Assembly: GCF_041262525.1 (NCBI RefSeq)
Contig: NZ_JBGCCK010000013.1
Coordinates: 62,001-126,000, forward strand
Source: Streptacidiphilus sp041262525
Lineage (GTDB): Bacteria > Actinomycetota > Actinomycetes > Streptomycetales > Streptomycetaceae
DNA: 64,000 nt
Direction: 5' to 3'
Every line of letters starts with the position of its first letter. The stretch's first letter is position 1. The notes below the pieces were generated by a model. The model was not told the origin of the DNA and did no database searches. It saw only the letters and a program-made list of their open reading frames with translations. Of this stretch, positions 41,495 through 48,918 are shown one piece after another. The position numbers and the translations under genes were made by a program.

Positions 41495-42115
41495 TCAGCC
41501 CTTGCTCTGCTTCCCGTCCTGGCCCTGCGCGAGACGTTCGGTCAGGCGGGCCTTGGCCGCCGGCCATTCGTCGATGTTCATGCCGAAGTAGACGCTGTCG
41601 CGCCAGCTGCCGTCGCCGCGCTGCACCTGCCGTCGCAGCACGCCCTCGCGCTCGGCGCCGAGGCGGGCGATGGCGTTCTGCGAGCGCTCGTTGTTGATGT
41701 CCGTCTTCCACTGGACCCGCCCGAAGCCGAGGTCCTCGAAGGCGTGGGTGAGCAGCAGCAGCTTGGCCTCGGTGTTGGCCCCGGTGCGCCAGTGCGAGCG
41801 GGCGTACCAGGTCCAGCCGATCTCCAGGCGCTCGTGCTGCTCCTGGATGTCGAGGTAGGCCGTCCAGCCGACGGGCCGCTCGGTGGCCAGGTCGACGACG
41901 GCGAAGGCGAGGTAGCGGTCCGGGCCGTTGAGCAGCGTGTCGGCGAAGCCGGCCAGCTCCTCGGCACTGCGCGGGTAGGGGCGGATCCAGCGGAAGACCT
42001 CTTCCGCGTGCGCGCCGAGCGAGTCGAACAGCGCGGGGACGTGATCGAGGGTGAGCGGCTCCAGGCGGATGTGACGTCCGGTGAGCACGACGGGCAAGGG
42101 GGTCTTCGCGGTCAT
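41495..42115 (-). CDS. RimJ/RimL-type GNAT N-acetyltransferase
   Basis: The 206-residue protein matches the RimJ/RimL group: HIRLEPLTLDHVPALFDSLG, then LEIGWTWYARSHWRTGANTE for acetyl-CoA binding and FGRVQWKTDINNERSQNAIA. Members acetylate protein N-termini, antibiotics or amino acids. The ATG lies six bases after a TACCGT -10 element, so the message is probably leaderless. Two CACTAGTG palindromes overlap its promoter. It is the first gene of a two-gene acetyltransferase operon. Confidence 0.9.
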   Translation of the reverse strand: MTAKTPLPVVLTGRHIRLEPLTLDHVPALFDSLGAHAEEVFRWIRPYPRSAEELAGFADTLLNGPDRYLAFAVVDLATERPVGWTAYLDIQEQHERLEIGWTWYARSHWRTGANTEAKLLLLTHAFEDLGFGRVQWKTDINNERSQNAIARLGAEREGVLRRQVQRGDGSWRDSVYFGMNIDEWPAAKARLTERLAQGQDGKQSKG

Positions 42116-42121
42116 GCTCGA

Positions 42122-42170
42122 ACGGTAGCCAATTTATGCACTAGTGGCAATCAGATTCTGCACTAGTGCA
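42122..42170 (-). promoter_or_regulatory. Leaderless promoter with twin CACTAGTG operators for the GNAT operon
   Basis: On the minus strand TTGCCA (42145-42150) and TACCGT (42122-42127) are 17 bp apart, and TACCGT ends six bases before the ATG. TGCACTAGTGCA (42159-42170, a perfect palindrome) and TGCACTAGTG (42137-42146) lie 22 bp apart, two helical turns, over and just upstream of the -35 box. Repression by an unlinked dimeric regulator is inferred. Confidence 0.62.
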
Positions 42171-42192
42171 ATGTTCTGCGGGGCGGACATGC

Positions 42193-42226
42193 AAAAGGCC
42201 CCCGCCCGAGAAGGGGCGAGGGCCTG
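42193..42226 (-). terminator. Rho-independent terminator of purA
   Basis: The minus strand reads AGGCCCTCGCCCC, a short loop, GGGCGGGGGCCT with one bulge, then TTTT. It lies 32 bp past the purA stop. Confidence 0.82.
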
Positions 42227-42257
42227 AGCGCAGCGACGCGGACTGCGGACTGCTGGA

Positions 42258-43544
42258 CTAGTCCAGCAGCGAGTGCACCTGGATCGTCTCGGTCCGGCCG
42301 GGGCCGACGCCGATGGCGGAGATGCGGCAGCGGGAGAGCTCCTCCAGCGCCTTGACGTAGTCCTGCGCGTTCTTCGGCAGGTCGTCGAAGGTCTGCGCCT
42401 TGGTGATGTCCTCGGACCAGCCGGGCAGGTTCTCGTAGATCGGCTTCGCGTGGTGGAAGTCGCTCTGCGAGTGAGGCACCTCGTCGACGCGCTTGCCGTC
42501 GACCTCGTAGGCGACGCAGACCGGGATCTCCTCCCAGCCGGTCAGCACGTCCAGCTTGGTGAGGAAGATGTCGGTCAGGCCGTTGATCCTGGTCGCGTAG
42601 CGGGCGATCGGGGCGTCGAACCAGCCGCAGCGGCGGTCACGGCCGGTGGTCACGCCGCGCTCGCCGCCGATGCGGCGCAGCGCCTCGCCGTCCGCGTCGA
42701 ACAGCTCGGTCGGGAACGGGCCCGAGCCGACGCGGGTGGTGTAGGCCTTGAGGATGCCGATCACGCGGTCGATCTTCGTCGGGCCGATGCCGGAGCCGGT
42801 GCAGGCGCCGCCCGAGGTCGGGTTGGACGAGGTGACGAAGGGATACGTCCCGTGGTCCACGTCCAGCAGCGTGCCCTGGCCGCCCTCCATCAGCACGACC
42901 TTGCCCTGCTCCAGGGCCTGATTGAGGATCAGCGCGGTGTCGGCCACGAAGGGGCGCAGCTTCTCGGCGTAGCCGAGGTACTCCTCCAGGACCAGCTCGG
43001 CCGGGATCGCGCGCCGGTTGTAGAGCTTGACCAGGATCTGGTTCTTGTCGTTGAGCGCCGCTTCGATCTTCTGGCGCAGGATGCTCTCGTCGAAGAGGTC
43101 CTGCACCCGGATGCCGATGCGGTTGATCTTGTCGGCGTAGGCGGGACCGATGCCGCGACCGGTGGTGCCGATCTTGCGCTTGCCCAGGAACCGCTCGGAC
43201 ACCTTGTCCAGGGTCCGGTGGTACGGGGTGATCAGGTGCGCGTTGCCGGAGATCAGCAGCTTGGAGGTATCCACGCCACGGTCCTGCAGGCCGGCCAGCT
43301 CGGAGAGCAGCACGGCCGGGTCGATGACGACACCGTTGCCGATCACCGGGACGCAGTTCGGGCTGAGGATGCCGGACGGGAGAAGGTGCAGGGCGTACTT
43401 CTGATCGCCTACGACCACCGTGTGACCGGCATTGTTGCCGCCCTGATAGCGGACTACGTAGTCGACAGAGCCTCCGAGAAGGTCAGTTGCCTTCCCCTTG
43501 CCCTCGTCTCCCCACTGAGCGCCGACCAGCACGAGTGCGGGCAC
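42258..43544 (-). CDS. purA: Adenylosuccinate synthetase
   Basis: The 428-residue PurA joins IMP and aspartate with GTP, the first AMP-specific step. Visible motifs are the P-loop-like GAQWGDEGKGKATDLL with catalytic Asp, the NNAGHTVVV segment with catalytic His, KIGTTGRGIGPAYADKINR, and GVTTGRDRRCGWFDAPIARY. I use the GTG at 43544, with AAAGGGG nine bases upstream, giving the standard length. The frame upstream is open but not conserved. It is divergent from the diacylglycerol-kinase-like gene. Confidence 0.97.
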   Translation of the reverse strand: MPALVLVGAQWGDEGKGKATDLLGGSVDYVVRYQGGNNAGHTVVVGDQKYALHLLPSGILSPNCVPVIGNGVVIDPAVLLSELAGLQDRGVDTSKLLISGNAHLITPYHRTLDKVSERFLGKRKIGTTGRGIGPAYADKINRIGIRVQDLFDESILRQKIEAALNDKNQILVKLYNRRAIPAELVLEEYLGYAEKLRPFVADTALILNQALEQGKVVLMEGGQGTLLDVDHGTYPFVTSSNPTSGGACTGSGIGPTKIDRVIGILKAYTTRVGSGPFPTELFDADGEALRRIGGERGVTTGRDRRCGWFDAPIARYATRINGLTDIFLTKLDVLTGWEEIPVCVAYEVDGKRVDEVPHSQSDFHHAKPIYENLPGWSEDITKAQTFDDLPKNAQDYVKALEELSRCRISAIGVGPGRTETIQVHSLLD

Positions 43545-43614
43545 AGGCGTACACCCCTTTCGGGCGGGGCAAAACACACGGCGGAAGGTCGCCGCACTGG
43601 CCCCGGATAGACCA

Positions 43615-43642
43615 AGCCCCTGGCGCAAAAGCGCAAGGGGCT
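43615..43642. other. Hairpin in the purA / kinase divergent promoter region
   Basis: AGCCCCT (43615-43621) pairs with AGGGGCT (43636-43642) and encloses GCGC-AAAA-GCGC. It lies 70 bp before purA and 34 bp before the kinase start, so it may be part of a 5' leader of either gene. Confidence 0.5.
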
Positions 43643-43676
43643 CTTACACCGAGAGATTACCCGAGGAAGGACCACG

Positions 43677-44492
43677 GTGTCGGCTGAGCGTTCGGTGGGC
43701 GAGCCCGTGTTGGTCCTGGTCTCCCCGGCGGCGCTGGCTCTGGACGGGGAGTCGGTCCGGGTGGCCAGGGACGTGCTGGGGGCCGCGCTGCCGATGAAGG
43801 CCGTCGTGTCGGAGAGCCTGATCGATCTCGAGCGACTGCTGGCCCGACGTGGTCGTCGCCGACCGGTAGTGATCGGCGACGACCGGTACCTGCAACAGGT
43901 GGTCCAACTCCTCCACCAGCAGGCGACGCTGGGTGCGGCCCCGGTCGGCCTCATCCCGGTGGGCCGGGGCCACGGGGTCGACCTGGCCCGCGCGCTGGGC
44001 GCGGAGACGCGCCCGGTCCAGGCGGCACGCGCGATCGTGAGCGGCGCCGATCGGCGACTCGACCTGCTGGTGGACGACGACGGCGGGGTAGTGCTGGGGG
44101 CGGTGCACATCCCCGGCGGGCGTTCGCCGAGGGCGAACAAGGTGGCGTCCGCCTGGTGGACAGAGCTCGGTCGGCGGGTCGCGCGGGTCGTGGCACCGCC
44201 GACGGAGCGGGAGGCTGCGCCTCCGCCACTGCGCGTCGAGGCGGACGGCCAGGTTCTGGCCGACCCCGCGCATCCGATGCGTGCGCTGGCTCTGCGGAGC
44301 GCGGCGGGGAGCGCGGAGCTGCGGATCAACGGACAGCGGGGGCGGGGTGCGCCGTTGATGGTGCAGGCGCAGCGGGTGACGGTGGGCGGCCGGCTCTTCA
44401 CGTACGAGGCGGACCATGAACTGAGCGCGCCGGTACGCGAACGCACATGGACGGTGGAACCGTCGGCGTGGTCTCTCAGGGTCCCCGCGTAG
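43677..44492 (+). CDS. Diacylglycerol/lipid kinase catalytic-domain protein, degenerate glycine loop
   Basis: The 271-residue protein resembles the DagK/YegS lipid kinase group found beside purA in Streptomyces (gene order by recollection). It has VVIGDDRYLQQVVQLLHQQA, GLIPVGRGHGVDLARALGAE (in place of the usual P.GTGND.AR loop) and a beta-rich C-terminal half ending in VTVGGRLFTYEADHELSAPV. The altered nucleotide loop, GRGHG instead of GTGND, leaves activity uncertain. GAGGAAGG lies six bases before the GTG start. Element copy 6 begins 3 bp past its stop. Confidence 0.82.
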   Translation: MSAERSVGEPVLVLVSPAALALDGESVRVARDVLGAALPMKAVVSESLIDLERLLARRGRRRPVVIGDDRYLQQVVQLLHQQATLGAAPVGLIPVGRGHGVDLARALGAETRPVQAARAIVSGADRRLDLLVDDDGGVVLGAVHIPGGRSPRANKVASAWWTELGRRVARVVAPPTEREAAPPPLRVEADGQVLADPAHPMRALALRSAAGSAELRINGQRGRGAPLMVQAQRVTVGGRLFTYEADHELSAPVRERTWTVEPSAWSLRVPA

Positions 44493-44495
44493 AGA

Positions 44496-44637
44496 AGTTG
44501 CAACCACCCAGGGGCGCGGGGCTCTGCTCGATGAACTACATGCACGACACACCACCCTGTGCGGATGGCCCTGCGCGTTCGGATCAGTACCTGTGTGGGT
44601 GGATTGTCGCGTAGTTCCCCGCGCCCCCGGAGGTGCA
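44496..44637. repeat. Intergenic palindromic element, copy 6 (B left arm, A right arm)
   Basis: The left arm is B type (GGGGCGCGGGGCTCTGCTCG, then ATGAACTACATGCACGAC) while the right arm is A type (GGTGGATTGTCGCGTAGTTC, then CCCGCGCCCCC). AGTTGCA opens it and GGTGCA closes it. It lies between two co-directional genes. Confidence 0.85.
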
Positions 44638-44751
44638 CCAGGCACCGGGGCGTGGGAGTTTTGGGAGCGGTGGTCAAAGACGGCTCAGGACTCTTGAAGC
44701 CGCGATCGGTGATCTCATAGCCTCGACCGCCCAGACCCTCACCAGGGGTCG

Positions 44752-45690
44752 ATGACGGTCGGAGACTTCGTGATTCCAGAGCAGCCCGCCGCGCTCCCTG
44801 CCACCTTGGACGACGTCCGTGGCTGGTTCTTCGGTGTCGACCGGTTCCTGTTCGTGTGGCTGCTCGAGCGCCAGAAGCGCTCCGCGATCGCAGGGGACCT
44901 CATCGAAATGGGCGCCTACCTCGGCCGCAGCGCGATCCTGGTGGCCGACTACTTGCGTGACGGCGAGACCTTCACCGTCTGCGACTTGTTCGATTCACCT
45001 GCCCCGGATGAGGCGAACTCCGGCGAAATGGACATGTCGTACCGGGACACGCTGACGAGGAAGGCCTTCGAGGCCAACTACCTGGCCTTCCACGACGCGC
45101 TGCCGAATGTCATCCAGGCCCCCACGTCCGTCCTCTCGGACGGACGGATCCAGCCGAAGTCGGCCCGGTTCATCCACATCGACGCCTCCCACCTGTATGA
45201 GCATGTGATCGGCGACATCCGATTCGCCAAGGAGGCTCTGACGGACGACGGCGTGGTGGTCCTGGACGACTTCCGCTCCGAGCACACCCCTGGTGTCAGC
45301 GCCGCGGTCTGGGAGGCTGTGGCCACCTTGGGCCTGATCCCCGTGGTCGTGACGCACAACAAGTTCTACGGCACGTGGGGGGACCCGCACCTGGTTCAGG
45401 AGGAGCTGGTCACGGACCTGTCCGGCCATCGCGATCTGACGGTCTACGAGGAGAACGTCCGAGGTCGTCGCCTGGTGCGACTGCGCAGCAAGGCCAGCCT
45501 GCAGCCTCCGGCATTCCGACGCTCGCGCGTGTACGACCAGGTCATGGCCGAACGAGCCGTCGAGGCCAAGCGCGGGCGCCGGGCTGAGGCACCGTCGCAA
45601 CTGTCTCATCGGGCGAAACGCTTCGCCAAAGACTTCCTGCCGCCCGTCGCCACGCGCGCATTGCGCAACGCGCGCCGCACGGACAACTGA
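44752..45690 (+). CDS. Class-I SAM-dependent methyltransferase (Methyltransf_24/TylF-like)
   Basis: The 312-residue protein has the SAM-binding loop variant DLIEMGAYLGRSAILVADYL, an acidic strand-end TFTVCDLFDSPAPDE, and ARFIHIDASHLYEHVIGDIR, which in TylF-like enzymes supplies metal and substrate ligands. VVVLDDFRSEHTPGVSAAVW follows. The C-terminal 70 residues are basic. The acceptor is unknown; sugars or small phenolics are common. The start is uncertain: the ATG at 44752 is used, but a GTG 21 bases in has GGAG five bases upstream. It is isolated between element copy 6 and the P450. Confidence 0.85.
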   Translation: MTVGDFVIPEQPAALPATLDDVRGWFFGVDRFLFVWLLERQKRSAIAGDLIEMGAYLGRSAILVADYLRDGETFTVCDLFDSPAPDEANSGEMDMSYRDTLTRKAFEANYLAFHDALPNVIQAPTSVLSDGRIQPKSARFIHIDASHLYEHVIGDIRFAKEALTDDGVVVLDDFRSEHTPGVSAAVWEAVATLGLIPVVVTHNKFYGTWGDPHLVQEELVTDLSGHRDLTVYEENVRGRRLVRLRSKASLQPPAFRRSRVYDQVMAERAVEAKRGRRAEAPSQLSHRAKRFAKDFLPPVATRALRNARRTDN

Positions 45691-45730
45691 GCGGCCGACG
45701 CCGCAATGTTGCGGGGGACCCTATGCGTCG

Positions 45731-46954
45731 TCAGACGGTGACGTCCAGGGACTCCAGGCCCCGGATGACGTAGCCGGGCTTCCAGCGCGGCTCCGCCGCA
45801 AGAGTCAGGCCGGGTGCCAGCCGGAGCAGGGCGCCGAAGGACTCGGCGAGCTCCAGGCGGGCCAGCGGGGCGCCCAGGCAGAAGTGGATGCCCGCGCCGA
45901 AGGTGATGTGCGGGTTGTCCGGACGGCCCAGGTCGAGGCGGTCGGGGTCGGCGAAGCGGTCGGGGTCGCGGTTGGCGGAGCCGAAGAGCAGGGCGATCTC
46001 GCTGCCGCGCGGGATCAGTTGCCCGCCGACCTCGATGTCGTCCAGCACCCAGCGCTCGAACATCTGCAGCGGGGTGTCGTAGCGGAGCAGTTCCTCCACC
46101 GCCGTCGGCATCAGCGCCTCCGGCGCGGCCCGCAGCCGGTCCAGCTCCGCCGGGTTGCGGAACAGGGCCCACCAGCCGCTCGCCGTCGTGTTGACCGTCG
46201 CCTCGTGGCCCGCGTTGAGCAGCAGCACGCAGGTGGAGATCATCTCCTGCTCGCTGAGCCGGTCACCCGCGTCCAGCACCGCGATCAGCGCGCTGACCAG
46301 GTCGTCCCCCGGCTTGGCGCGGCGCTCGGCGATCAGTGCACGCAGGTAGTCGGAGAACTCGACGCTGGCCCGCACCGCGCGCCGCGCGGTCTCCTCGGTC
46401 GGGTTCAGCTCGAACATCCCGGTGATGTCGGCCGACCAGGGCCGCAGCAGGCCACGGTCCGCTTCGGGCACGCCCAGCATCTCGGCGATCACGGCCACCG
46501 GCAGCGGCTCGGCCACGGCGGCGACCAGGTCCCCGCCCCCGTCGGCCACGAGCGCGCCGGCCAGTTCCTCGGCCAGCCGGCGCACGGTCGGGCGCAGCGA
46601 CTCGACCATGCGCGGCGTGAACGCCTTGCCGACCAGGCGCCGGATCCGGGTGTGGTCGGGGGCCTCCAGGTCCAGCAGGCCGTTGCCGTTCAGGACATGG
46701 AAGGGCTCGTGCTCGGGCGGCGGGGCCTGCCGCCCGAACTCCTCGTGGGTGAAGCGGTGCAGATAGGTACGGCCGAGCCTGCGGTCCCGCAGCAGGGCGT
46801 TGACATCCTCGTAGCGGGAGACCAGCCACTGCCCGCTCGGCTCGTACCAGCTGACCGGCGCCTCGGCGCGCAGTCGCGCGTAGGCGTCGTAGGGGTGCGC
46901 CACGAACGTGGGCGACCAGGGATCGAAGGCGGCTGCCCCGCTCGTGGCACTCAT
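45731..46954 (-). CDS. Cytochrome P450 (CYP107-like)
   Basis: The 407-residue P450 has the I-helix oxygen motif LNAGHEATVN, the K-helix ExxR in AVEELLRYDTPLQMFERWV and the heme loop FGAGIHFCLGAPLARLELAE with the Cys ligand. It is a soluble class-I type needing ferredoxin and ferredoxin reductase, neither of which is nearby. It lies 13 bp after the DUF3151 gene in one operon, an arrangement I recall for CYP107P1 in Streptomyces. The natural substrate is unknown. Confidence 0.93.
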   Translation of the reverse strand: MSATSGAAAFDPWSPTFVAHPYDAYARLRAEAPVSWYEPSGQWLVSRYEDVNALLRDRRLGRTYLHRFTHEEFGRQAPPPEHEPFHVLNGNGLLDLEAPDHTRIRRLVGKAFTPRMVESLRPTVRRLAEELAGALVADGGGDLVAAVAEPLPVAVIAEMLGVPEADRGLLRPWSADITGMFELNPTEETARRAVRASVEFSDYLRALIAERRAKPGDDLVSALIAVLDAGDRLSEQEMISTCVLLLNAGHEATVNTTASGWWALFRNPAELDRLRAAPEALMPTAVEELLRYDTPLQMFERWVLDDIEVGGQLIPRGSEIALLFGSANRDPDRFADPDRLDLGRPDNPHITFGAGIHFCLGAPLARLELAESFGALLRLAPGLTLAAEPRWKPGYVIRGLESLDVTV

Positions 46955-46967
46955 CAGGCGGCGGCCG

Positions 46968-47387
46968 TTACTGCTTGAGCTCGGCGTAGGCCTCGGCACT
47001 GCTGTCCTGCAGGAACTGCCAGCAACGGGCCGCCTCGTCCGTCTCCTTGATCGCGTCGGCCGCGCGGGCGAGCGCGGCGAGGCAGCGCAGGAAGCCGCGG
47101 TTCGGCCGGTGGTCCCACGGGATCGGGCCGTGGCCCTTCCAGCCGGCGCGACGAAGCTGGTCGAGACCGCGGTGGTAACCGGTGCGCGCGAAGGCGTACG
47201 ACTCGACGACCCGGCCCGCGGTGAACGACTCGTCGGCGAGCTGCGCCCAGGCCAGCGAGAAGGTCGGGAACTGCGCCGCGACGTCGGCCGCGGAGACACC
47301 GCCCTCGGCCAGCATGCTGTAGGGCTGTTCCTCCTCCGGCAGGAGGGTGGGCGCAGGTCCGCCGAGCAGGTTCTCGTGAAGGCTCAT
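46968..47387 (-). CDS. DUF3151 family protein
   Basis: The 139-residue protein begins MSLHENLLGGPAPTLLPEEE and contains TFSLAWAQLADESFTAGRVV and WKGHGPIPWDHRPNRGFLRC, the standard DUF3151 pattern, a helical fold of TPR-like character. The function is unknown. It is conserved in actinobacteria and here precedes a P450 gene. The ATG at 47387 has no clear ribosome-binding site, so a leaderless start is possible (CAGACT six bases upstream). Confidence 0.88.
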   Translation of the reverse strand: MSLHENLLGGPAPTLLPEEEQPYSMLAEGGVSAADVAAQFPTFSLAWAQLADESFTAGRVVESYAFARTGYHRGLDQLRRAGWKGHGPIPWDHRPNRGFLRCLAALARAADAIKETDEAARCWQFLQDSSAEAYAELKQ

Positions 47388-47485
47388 GCCTGCAGTCTGC
47401 CACGACGCCCTGCCCGGGGATCCAGCCCTCGGGGAGGGCCGCCGCGGAACTCGGCACGACGAAGTCAGCCCACCCGGCCGAGTCT

Positions 47486-47540
47486 CGCTCAAGCACCGCT
47501 CCAGGGCTTCTCAATTGCTGCTCAAGTGCTGCTCAGGTGC
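47486..47540. repeat. Five contiguous 11-bp repeats in the DUF3151 / transposase-like divergent region
   Basis: The units are CGCTCAAGCAC, CGCTCCAGGGC, TTCTCAATTGC, TGCTCAAGTGC and TGCTCAGGTGC, with consensus (T/C)GCTCAAGTGC and no gaps. The period equals one helical turn, as in binding sites for OmpR/PhoP-type or BldC-type regulators that load side by side. The array lies 99 bp before the DUF3151 start and 116 bp before the transposase-like start. Confidence 0.7.
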
Positions 47541-47655
47541 CCTTCGTCCAGAAATGATCCGGGATCGTGTACACCTCACGAAGTATCGAAGCAGCGCTAT
47601 GGGCACCCCCCACGGACGGGTACCGTCGGAGTTCTATCGACGGGGGAGGGTAGCG

Positions 47656-48918
47656 ATGGCAGAGCGATCCTGGACTCCGATGACTCCGGCTTCGGCCCTG
47701 GAATTCGCGGATTTCCTGTCCGACCTGATCTTCAGGTCCTTGCCCAGAAGTGACCAGCGAAGATGGGCGCGGGTCTATCTGCAGGGCCTCGTGATCACCC
47801 CCGGAAAGAAGACCATTCGAAATATTGCAAGCGAATATGAAGGACCGGTGGAACAGAGTCTCCAACAGTTCATCAGCAAGTCACCGTGGGAATGGTCTCC
47901 GGTTCGCCAGGATTTGGCGCGCTATGTCGAATCGCGCATCCCACAGCGGGCGCAGGCCTGGGTGGTCCGGCCGCTGGTGATCGAGAAGGCCGGCAGCCAT
48001 TCGGTGGGCGTGGCCAGGCAATTCGTCACGCAGCTCGGCCGGGTCGCCAACTGCCAGCAGGCCGTCGGCATCTGGCTGGCGTCCGCGGACGCCAGCTTCC
48101 CGGTCGAGTGGAGCCTGGTGCTGCCGCGCCCGTGGAACACGGATCCGGGGCTGCGCCGCCGCGCCCGGATACCCGAGGCGGCGGGGGTGCACACGCCGGA
48201 GCAGGCGGCGCTGAACGGCGTGCGGCACATGATCGAGAAGTGGCGGCTGTCCCCTCGGCCCGTGGTCATGTCGCTGCAGAACTCGAACGAGCTGGAGATC
48301 GTCTCGGCCTTCCAGGCCCTGGACATCCCCTTCGTCTTCAAGGTGAGCGGCTCGCTGCCGATCACCACCGGCCACGACTCCCGTGGCCATCTGGGCCAGG
48401 GCCGGACCAGGGCACTCGACCTGATCAACCTCTGCCGAGCGCAGCGCCGCCCCGTCGAATGGGACTGCCCGCGCCGCGAGGAACGGCTGGTCACCCCGTT
48501 GGTGGCGCAGGAGGTGCTGATCCAGCCGGCGCAGCCTCAGGGCGGCGGTGGACCGGAGGGCAGTCCGATGCTGTTACTGGGGGCCTGGTCGGGAGCGGGT
48601 GAGCAGCCGGACGAGTTCTGGCTCAGCAACATGAGTCAGACCTCCCCCGCGCACGTCTTCCGGCTGGCCAAGCTCGCGGACCGGGTGGAGCGCGACTACG
48701 ACGACATCCTCGAACCCATCGGCATCAGGGACTTCGAGGGCCGCTCCTTCCGGGGCTGGCACCACCACACCACGCTGGTCTCGGCGGCCCACGCGGTGAT
48801 CCTTCTCGGCGCCCGCCAGGCGATCGCGCCGATGCCGCCGCCGACCTCGGCCTACCTCTACACCCCGGACCCGCGCCCGCGCTGGGTCGGCTCGGAGGGA
48901 GGGCAGCACCGTGCTTGA
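47656..48918 (+). CDS. Catalytically degenerate IS701-like transposase, probably domesticated
   Basis: The 420-residue protein has the IS701-family N-domain (RRWARVYLQGLVITPGKKTI, YEGPVEQSLQQFISKSPWEW) and a DDE RNase-H-like core (HSVGVARQFVTQLGRVANCQ). Where active enzymes read IDDT(G/S)F the sequence is VVRPLVIEK. Where the second Asp lies (ADAGYG or GDEVYG) it reads MSLQNSNEL. The third acidic site (DFEGRSFRGWHHHTTLVSAA) is intact. Two catalytic residues are therefore lost while the frame is full length, with native codon bias. No terminal inverted repeats were found. GGAGGG precedes the ATG by five bases. It overlaps xdhC by eight bases. Confidence 0.85.
   Translation: MAERSWTPMTPASALEFADFLSDLIFRSLPRSDQRRWARVYLQGLVITPGKKTIRNIASEYEGPVEQSLQQFISKSPWEWSPVRQDLARYVESRIPQRAQAWVVRPLVIEKAGSHSVGVARQFVTQLGRVANCQQAVGIWLASADASFPVEWSLVLPRPWNTDPGLRRRARIPEAAGVHTPEQAALNGVRHMIEKWRLSPRPVVMSLQNSNELEIVSAFQALDIPFVFKVSGSLPITTGHDSRGHLGQGRTRALDLINLCRAQRRPVEWDCPRREERLVTPLVAQEVLIQPAQPQGGGGPEGSPMLLLGAWSGAGEQPDEFWLSNMSQTSPAHVFRLAKLADRVERDYDDILEPIGIRDFEGRSFRGWHHHTTLVSAAHAVILLGARQAIAPMPPPTSAYLYTPDPRPRWVGSEGGQHRA

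Noticed and set aside
47656..48918. Recently inserted, active insertion sequence
   Set aside because: No terminal inverted repeats or target duplication were found, the gene overlaps xdhC, and two catalytic aspartates are replaced.
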